DNA of 64,000 nt from assembly GCF_900240335.1 (NCBI RefSeq), contig NZ_LT964979.1, positions 186,001 through 250,000 of the forward strand, read 5' to 3'. Position 1 is the stretch's first letter. Each line of letters starts with the position of its first letter. This document shows positions 58,987 to 64,000 of the stretch, one piece after another. The DNA comes from Flavimobilis massiliensis (GTDB lineage Bacteria; Actinomycetota; Actinomycetes; Actinomycetales; Cellulomonadaceae). The notes under the pieces are model-generated. The model was not told the DNA's origin and did not search any database. It saw nothing but the letters and a program-made list of their open reading frames with translations. The position numbers and the translations under genes are program-made.

Positions 58987-59166
58987 GGGACCGCGGGCCG
59001 CGTCGAGCTGCGCGTCGTCGAGCGCGGTGCGATCCGCGTCGCCGGTGACGGACGTGTCGTCCTCGACCCCTCGGCGACTCCTGACGCCGTGCCGGTCGCG
59101 GCCTCCCGGCCCGAGGGCGAGCAGCTGCTCCAGCGCCACGGGGAGGGCGCCGCGCTCACGCGATGA
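58987..59166 (+). pseudogene. C-terminal fragment of an unidentified gene
   Basis: A different frame from the preceding fragment reads GTAGRVELRVVERGAIRVAG, then VVLDPSATPDAVPVAASRPE and ends LLQRHGEGAALTR-stop. It has normal codon bias and a natural-looking C-terminus, but I cannot name the family. The junction with the oxidoreductase fragment looks like a deletion end point. Confidence 0.4.
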
Positions 59167-59228
59167 CGACCCCGCGGCGCACAGGATGCTGCGCGCCGCG
59201 GGTCCCAGACCGCACCTCTTCCCACACC

Positions 59229-59234
59229 TAGGAT
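59229..59234 (+). promoter_or_regulatory. -10 element of a probably leaderless LacI gene
   Basis: TAGGAT lies with its last base 6 bases before the GTG at 59241, and no ribosome site intervenes, which suggests a leaderless transcript. Confidence 0.5.
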
Positions 59235-59240
59235 GGCGAC

Positions 59241-60332
59241 GTGCGAACCAGCAGAGCAGTGAGCGGTGGCGCGACAATCAGTGACGTGGCTGAGGCCGCG
59301 GGCGTCTCGCGTGCGACCGTCTCCCGCGTGATGAACGGCCTGCGCGGCGAGGACGAGCTCACGCGCCGTGTCCGCGAGGTCGCGGAGCGCCTCGCGTACC
59401 GGCCGTCGGTGACTGCGAGGTCGCTGTCGCTCGGGCGCACGCTCGCGGTCGGCGTCGTGGTGCCCGACCTCGCCAACCCCATGTTCCAGGCGGTGCTGCG
59501 CGCGGTGACGGACGGTGCCTACCGCGCGGGCTACGGCGTCGTCATCGCGGAGACTGCGGGTCGTGACGAGCGGGAGGTCGACGTCGTGCGCGCGACGCGG
59601 GCGCGGTGCGACGCGCTCGTGCTCGTCTCGCCGCAGATGTCGGACGCGGCGCTCGAGGCGGCGTCGGTCGAGCTCGGTCCTCTCGTCCTCGTCAACCGGT
59701 CGCTTCCGGGCTCGCGGATCGCGTCGGTCAACGTCGACTACGCCGAGGCGATGTTCACGGTGCTCGAGCACCTCGTCGAGCTCGGGCACGAGTCGATCGC
59801 CTATCTCCAGGGCCCTCCGACGAGCCCGTCGAACCGGGCGCGTTTCGAGGGGGTCGACGAGGCGCAGGTGTCGTTCGGCGGCACGAGCCTCGTGACGCTG
59901 CCGTGCGGGCCGACTGTCGCCGACGGCTACGCGGCTGCTGAGGCGGTCCTCGCGACGCGTGCGACCGCGGTCGTCGCGTACAACGACCAGGTGGCGTTCG
60001 GCCTGCTCGCGCACCTCGGCGAGCTTGGTGTCTCGGTGCCCGAGGACGTCTCGGTCGTCGGCTTCGACGACATCGAGCTGGCGCGATACTCGTCGCCGTC
60101 GCTCACGACGGTCCACGTGCCGCACGACGAGCTCGGCGCGCACGCGTGGGGGCGTCTTGGCGCGCAGTTCGCGGGCAAGGCCGCGGTCGCCGACGACCAC
60201 GAGTCGGACACGCTCACGGAGATCCTGCCGACACGCCTCGTCGTGCGGGCGTCGTCGGGCCCGGCTCCCGCGGGGAGCGCGAGCACCGCTGCGGCGGCGC
60301 GGCGGACGCCCCGGCCCGAGGGCCTCGCGTGA
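59241..60332 (+). CDS. LacI family transcriptional regulator
   Basis: A 363-residue regulator. The DNA-binding domain ATISDVAEAAGVSRATVSRVMNG (11-33) has the LacI helix-turn-helix and hinge helix start. The sugar-binding domain runs from TLAVGVVVPDLANPMFQAVL to VVGFDDIELARYSSPSLTTV. The C-terminal 25 residues are a low-complexity extension. Neighbouring genes (DUF6807 type, altronate dehydratase remnant) suggest a plant-cell-wall sugar or sugar acid as effector. The palindromes at 61233 and 61302 are likely targets. Confidence 0.93.
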   Translation: MRTSRAVSGGATISDVAEAAGVSRATVSRVMNGLRGEDELTRRVREVAERLAYRPSVTARSLSLGRTLAVGVVVPDLANPMFQAVLRAVTDGAYRAGYGVVIAETAGRDEREVDVVRATRARCDALVLVSPQMSDAALEAASVELGPLVLVNRSLPGSRIASVNVDYAEAMFTVLEHLVELGHESIAYLQGPPTSPSNRARFEGVDEAQVSFGGTSLVTLPCGPTVADGYAAAEAVLATRATAVVAYNDQVAFGLLAHLGELGVSVPEDVSVVGFDDIELARYSSPSLTTVHVPHDELGAHAWGRLGAQFAGKAAVADDHESDTLTEILPTRLVVRASSGPAPAGSASTAAAARRTPRPEGLA

Positions 60333-61193
60333 GTGCTCGACGGCGCCGACACGGTGCTCGCAGCGGGGGAGTCGCGGCTCGCGCGGTACCGCGAGGGGGC
60401 GTCGATGACCGACGTCCACGCGCCGCGTCCGCACCTGCACCCGGTGCGTTCGCTCTCGGGGACGCGGATCACGGCGGCGTTGCCCGCCGACCGTCGTCAT
60501 CATCACGGGCTGTCGATCGCGCTGCCCGACGTCGCGGGCACGAACTTCTGGGGCGGTCGGACGTACGTCCCGGGGGAGGGTATGCGTGTCCTCGGGGACC
60601 ATGGCCGTCAGGTGAGGCTGTCCACGGAGATCGCCGAGGGGTGCCCGGGCCGGCTTGTCGAACGTGTCGAGTGGCGTGGCCGTGTCGGTGAGGTGCTGCT
60701 CGACGAGGAGCGGACGCTCGACGGCGAGCTGCTCGACGGCGACGCGGGCTGGGCGCTGCGCTGGTCGAGCGAGCTCACGGCGCGCCGGGCCCTGACGATC
60801 TCGAACCCTGCCGAGGACTCGGGATCCGTTCCGGGCTACGGCGGGATCTTCTGGCGGTTCGCTCCCGCGGACGAGCACCGGGTCGCGTCGAGCCTCGGCA
60901 CGGGCGAGGTCGTCCACGGGTCGCGCTCGCCGTGGCTCGTCGTCGCTGCGCGTCACGGGGTGGCGTGGACGACGGTCGTGCTCGTGCAGGACCGTGGCCG
61001 GCCGTGGTTCGTGCGGACGACGCCGTACCTCGGGGCGGGGCCTGCGGTCGCGTCGGGTCGTCCGATCGAGCTGGGCGAGGGACACCCGTTGGCCGTCCGG
61101 CTCGCCGCGGTCGTGCTCGACGGGCTCCACAGCCCGTCGGCGGTCGCGGAGCGGTGGTACCCGTTCGGAGCGCGGCTGCTCGCCGAGTCCTGA
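60333..61193 (+). CDS. DUF6807 (PmoA-like) family protein
   Basis: A 286-residue protein starting with a GTG directly after the LacI stop; an internal ATG at 60405 is an alternative start. PRPHLHPVRSLSGTRITAAL, DRRHHHGLSIALPDVAGTNFWGGRTY and GYGGIFWRFAP are the conserved His/aromatic blocks of the DUF6807 family, usually encoded beside sugar oxidoreductases and LacI regulators. The biochemical role is not known; a beta-sandwich that binds or processes carbohydrate is the usual guess. Confidence 0.82.
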   Translation: MLDGADTVLAAGESRLARYREGASMTDVHAPRPHLHPVRSLSGTRITAALPADRRHHHGLSIALPDVAGTNFWGGRTYVPGEGMRVLGDHGRQVRLSTEIAEGCPGRLVERVEWRGRVGEVLLDEERTLDGELLDGDAGWALRWSSELTARRALTISNPAEDSGSVPGYGGIFWRFAPADEHRVASSLGTGEVVHGSRSPWLVVAARHGVAWTTVVLVQDRGRPWFVRTTPYLGAGPAVASGRPIELGEGHPLAVRLAAVVLDGLHSPSAVAERWYPFGARLLAES

Positions 61194-61232
61194 CCTCGTC
61201 ATGCGGCGCGGCTCTGGGCCGCCCAGCGTGGT

Positions 61233-61249
61233 GCGGAACCGGTTTCCGC
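61233..61249. promoter_or_regulatory. LacI-family operator-like palindrome 1
   Basis: GCGGAACCGGTTTCCGC, a near-perfect palindrome with the central ACCGGTT type core of LacI operators, 107 bases upstream of the uxaA remnant. Confidence 0.5.
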
Positions 61250-61301
61250 GCTGGTGTCGTGCCGCACATAGACTCCTCCCCGGCTTGACGGCGAGCAGGC
61301 G

Positions 61302-61313
61302 GCAACCGGTTGC
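61302..61313. promoter_or_regulatory. LacI-family operator-like palindrome 2
   Basis: GCAACCGGTTGC, a perfect 12-bp palindrome with the same AACCGGTT core, 27 bases before the uxaA remnant. A CTTGAC -35-like element lies at 61284-61289, so the site would cover the promoter. Confidence 0.5.
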
Positions 61314-61339
61314 TCCGAGTGTCGAGGATAGGACTACAC

Positions 61340-61812
61340 ATGACGGACCAGCGCACGGACACCCTCCCGGGCGTCCTGCTCCTGCGGACCGGGGACGATG
61401 TCGCGGTCGCGACCCGCGCCCTCGAGCCCGGCGAGGAGATCGCCCCCGACGGTGCCGCCGTCGTCGCGACGACTTCATGGACACGCCCGGCTACGACCCC
61501 GTGTCCGTCACGGGCCTCGTCGCGGGCGGCGCGAACGTCGTCGTCTTCACGACTGGGCGTGGCTCCGTCTTCGGCTGCCGCCCCGCACCGTCGATCAAGG
61601 TCGCGACGAACACTGAGATGTACGAGCGCATGCGCGAGGACATGGACGTCAACGCGGGTCGGATCGTCGACGGCACCGCGACGCTCGAGGAGGTCGGGCA
61701 GGAGCTCTTTGACCTCGTGCTCGCCGTCGCGTCCGGCGAGCAGACCGTGAGCGAGGAGCTCGGCATCGGCGTCGAGGAGTTCGTGCCCTGGCACATGGGC
61801 ACCGTCACCTGA
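61340..61812 (+). pseudogene. uxaA: Altronate dehydratase with internal deletion
   Basis: The first frame (ATG 61340) encodes about 45 residues of the N-terminal SAF domain of UxaA, MTDQRTDTLPGVLLLRTGDD then VAVATRALEPGEEI. Near 61470 the other frame takes over with MDTPGYDPVSVTGLVAGGAN, then GRGSVFGCRPAPSIKVATNT and a normal C-terminus ending FVPWHMGTVT. Full UxaA has about 500 residues, so roughly 340 central codons, including most of the active site, are gone and the halves are out of frame. Confidence 0.85.
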
Positions 61813-61866
61813 CGTTCGCTGTGCGGACTCCCGTCGTCCACATCGTGAGCAGGTCGCGGCAGCACA

Positions 61867-61900
61867 GCGAAGGCTCCGGTCCCCGGACCGGGGCCTTCGC
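61867..61900 (+). terminator. Hairpin terminator after the uxaA remnant
   Basis: Fourteen-base arms (61867-61880, 61887-61900) with one T-G pair and a CCCCGG loop. Confidence 0.75.
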
Positions 61901-62101
61901 CGTCGTTCGCGACGGATTGGCGCTGACCTGAGCAGACGTCCCATGTTGTCGCTCTTTCGCAGTAGCGGACACCTGCCGGACCCGCTACGTTCCGCTGCAG
62001 ACTCGTGCAGCAAGCCCTCAGAAACTTGCGGCGAGTCCCGCCGGCGACGACGCCGGCCGGTCCGGGGCCGCGACGTCGCGGCCCGTCGAGAAGAGAGAAT
62101 G

Positions 62102-64000
62102 ATGCGACGAAGCAGATTCGCGAGACCACGTCTCCTCGCCTCGGTGGTGGCAGTAAGCCTCGCCGTGCCCCTCCTCGGGGCGAGCCTCGTCTCGGCGGTC
62201 CCCGCCGCGACGACGACCGTCTACTACCCGGCCAAGGCCGCCTGGTCGCGGACGTACATCCACTACGGCGTCGACGGCCAGCAGTGGACCGCGCTCCCCG
62301 GCGTCGCGATGGCCGACGCGTGCACTGGCTGGAAGTCCCAGCAGATCGTCCTCGGCTCGGCCGCAGGCGCCCAGGTGACCTTCACCAACGGTGCGGGCGC
62401 GTGGGACAACAACGGCGGCAAGAACTACCGCACGGAGAGGGGCACGGTCGTCTGGAAGGACGGCGCGCTCACCCCGGGCACGAACCCCTGCGACACCGGC
62501 AACGAGCCCACGTCGTCGGCCACCATCTACTACAAGACCGCCTGGACCACGCCGAAGATCCACTACCGCGTCGGCACGGGCGCATGGACGAACGTCCCCG
62601 GCGTCGCGATGACGCTCGCGTGCGACGGCTGGTACAAGCACCAGATCCCGCTCGGCACCGCCTCCGGCGGCATGCTCGTCCTCAACGACGGCTCCGGGCG
62701 CTGGGACAACAACGGCGGCAAGGACTACGCCTACTCCGGTGGCGTCCAGATCGTCAAGGACGGCGCGATCGCGGCCGGGACCAACCCCTGCGGTCCCGAG
62801 CCCACCGACGAGCCCACCGACGAGCCCACCGACGAGCCCACCGACCCCGAGACGACCCCGCCCCCCGCGGCGAGCGCGAAGATCTTCTACGGCTCGACGT
62901 GGTCGGCGCCGAAGATCCACTACCGCGTCGCCACGGGCGCCTGGACCGCCGTCCCCGGCGTCGACATGACGCCCGCGTGCCCCGGCTGGTTCGTCAAGGA
63001 CATCGCCCTCGGCACCGCGACCGGCGGCACCGCCGTGTTCAACGACGGCTCCGGCCGCTGGGACAACAACGGCGGCAAGGACTACACGTACGGCGCCGGC
63101 GTGAACCTCGTGCGCGACGGCCGCATCGCCGCCGGCACCGACCCGTGCGAGGACGTCCCGCCGCCCGTCGACGACACGACCGCACCCTCGGTCCCTGCAG
63201 GTGTCGTCGCGACCGCCGACGGCACGCGCACGACCGTCTCGTGGCGTGCGTCGACCGACAACGTCGAGGTCGCGGGCTACCGCGTCGTGCGCACCGGCGG
63301 CGCCGGCACCGTGACGCGCGACGTCTCCGCCCTCACGGCGACGGACACGGGGCTCCTCCCTGAGACCCGGTACAGCTACACCGTCGCGGCGTTCGACGCG
63401 GCGGGCAACGTCTCCGCCGCGAGCGCTCCCGCCGCCGTCACCACGGGCACGGCGCCCGAGAATCCCCGCGGCGGCACGCCGCTCGGCGGCGACCCGCGCG
63501 AGGACTCGATCTACTTCGTCATGACCGCACGGTTCAACGACGGCGACGTGACGAACAACCGTGGAGGCTCCCAGCACGTGAGCTCCGGTAACGCCGCGAA
63601 CGACGACCCCATGTTCCGGGGCGACTTCAAGGGCCTCGTCGAGAAGCTCGACTACATCAAGGGCCTCGGCTTCTCCGCGATCTGGATCACCCCGGTCGTC
63701 CTCAACCGCTCCGACTACGACTTCCACGGCTACCACGGCTGGGACTTCTACCGGGTCGACCCGCGCCTCGAGTCCCAGGGTGCGAGCTACCAGGAACTCA
63801 TCGACGCCGCCCACGCCAAGGGCATCAAGATCTACCAGGACGTTGTCTACAACCACTCCTCGCGCTGGGGAGCCAAGGGCCTGTTCACGCCCACCGTGTG
63901 GGGCGACTCGAGCGGGGAGTGGAGCTGGTTCTACTCGAAGAAGGAGGCCGGCCGCGAGTACGACCCCATGGTCGAGAACCAGGGCGACGACCCGACGCTC
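62102..64000 (+). CDS. Secreted modular alpha-amylase, 3' end outside the window
   Basis: An open frame running off the window (633 codons seen). Signal peptide: MRRSRFARPRLLASVVAVSL to about residue 38. Then three starch-binding modules of the CBM25/26 type, each with the pattern IYY..W..PKIHYRV..GAW..VPG..M...C.GW and GRWDNNGGKDY, at about 40-135, 140-230 and 255-350. A linker of four EPTD units separates the second and third. A fibronectin type III domain (about 360-450, TDNVEVAGYRVVRTGG) follows, then the GH13 barrel start (SIYFVMTARFNDGD, GFSAIWITPVV, KIYQDVVYNHSS). It should hydrolyse starch outside the cell. The start could also be the ATG at 62099; 62102 gives better spacing from AAGAGAG. 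Confidence 0.88.
   Translation, partial: MRRSRFARPRLLASVVAVSLAVPLLGASLVSAVPAATTTVYYPAKAAWSRTYIHYGVDGQQWTALPGVAMADACTGWKSQQIVLGSAAGAQVTFTNGAGAWDNNGGKNYRTERGTVVWKDGALTPGTNPCDTGNEPTSSATIYYKTAWTTPKIHYRVGTGAWTNVPGVAMTLACDGWYKHQIPLGTASGGMLVLNDGSGRWDNNGGKDYAYSGGVQIVKDGAIAAGTNPCGPEPTDEPTDEPTDEPTDPETTPPPAASAKIFYGSTWSAPKIHYRVATGAWTAVPGVDMTPACPGWFVKDIALGTATGGTAVFNDGSGRWDNNGGKDYTYGAGVNLVRDGRIAAGTDPCEDVPPPVDDTTAPSVPAGVVATADGTRTTVSWRASTDNVEVAGYRVVRTGGAGTVTRDVSALTATDTGLLPETRYSYTVAAFDAAGNVSAASAPAAVTTGTAPENPRGGTPLGGDPREDSIYFVMTARFNDGDVTNNRGGSQHVSSGNAANDDPMFRGDFKGLVEKLDYIKGLGFSAIWITPVVLNRSDYDFHGYHGWDFYRVDPRLESQGASYQELIDAAHAKGIKIYQDVVYNHSSRWGAKGLFTPTVWGDSSGEWSWFYSKKEAGREYDPMVENQGDDPTL

Noticed and set aside
58425..61484. 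A 1019-codon open frame on the minus strand
   Set aside because: Opposite the LacI and DUF6807 genes; the Arg-rich product lacks any motif and results from high GC.
1..64000. CRISPR arrays, prophage modules, rRNA or tmRNA genes
   Set aside because: I saw no regularly spaced repeats, phage structural genes or rRNA-like sequence anywhere in the window.

Overview
The window is high-GC DNA with actinobacterial codon usage and short ATGA/GTGA gene overlaps. The core block rplU-rpmA-obgE-proB-proA-nadD-rsfS has the order typical of Micrococcales. A GH9 cellulase remnant, a CelR-like operator and a multi-module starch enzyme point to a polysaccharide degrader of the Cellulomonas/Sanguibacter type. 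That placement is inference; no rRNA is present.

Layout. 1-3.8 kb: ribosomal proteins L21 and L27, GTPase Obg, glutamate 5-kinase. 4-13.7 kb: an accessory envelope block between proB and proA, with secreted proteins, an FHA protein, a Ser/Thr kinase, a membrane pair and two paralogous lysine/threonine-rich secreted repeat proteins. Three of these genes follow the same 12-bp palindrome. 13.8-18.6 kb: proA, nadD, rsfS, a phosphatase and tRNA-Ala(GGC). 18.6-28.4 kb: a SWIM/large-protein pair, a GH9 remnant and an MFS gene sharing a CelR-like operator, a decayed second tRNA-Ala inside a 153-bp duplication, and a second MFS paralogue. 28.4-34.5 kb: small hypothetical genes carrying three exact matches to the PafBC-type (RecA-independent) DNA-damage promoter. 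Two of these promoters also share a base-paired leader. 34.5-49 kb: lipocalin, pyruvate phosphate dikinase, two 43-bp palindromes, an oxidoreductase, a stress-like group (topoisomerase IB, Rho-N protein, short-chain dehydrogenase, DJ-1/PfpI, YtxH-like), a three-gene surface-polymer operon and a frameshifted permease.

49.2-55.3 kb is a small accessory island next to the third tRNA-Ala. It holds a degenerate HxlR copy, a VbhA-like antitoxin whose Fic toxin gene is cut off by an insertion sequence, IS3-type fragments, an intact HxlR regulator with a divergent oxidoreductase, and an operon of a GIY-YIG protein, a PD-(D/E)XK protein and a small third gene. The last is the best candidate here for an undescribed defence-type system. 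55.3-58.6 kb: a damage-promoter candidate gene and an NrtR-type regulator divergent from an ADP-ribosylglycohydrolase fused to a phosphatase-like domain. 58.7-64 kb: fragments of sugar-metabolism genes, a LacI regulator, a DUF6807-type gene, an internally deleted altronate dehydratase and the start of a modular alpha-amylase.

Two themes stand out: a cluster of DNA-damage-type promoters over uncharacterised genes, and repeated internal-deletion or nonsense decay of carbohydrate-use genes (GH9, uxaA, an oxidoreductase) while their operators and regulator remain.
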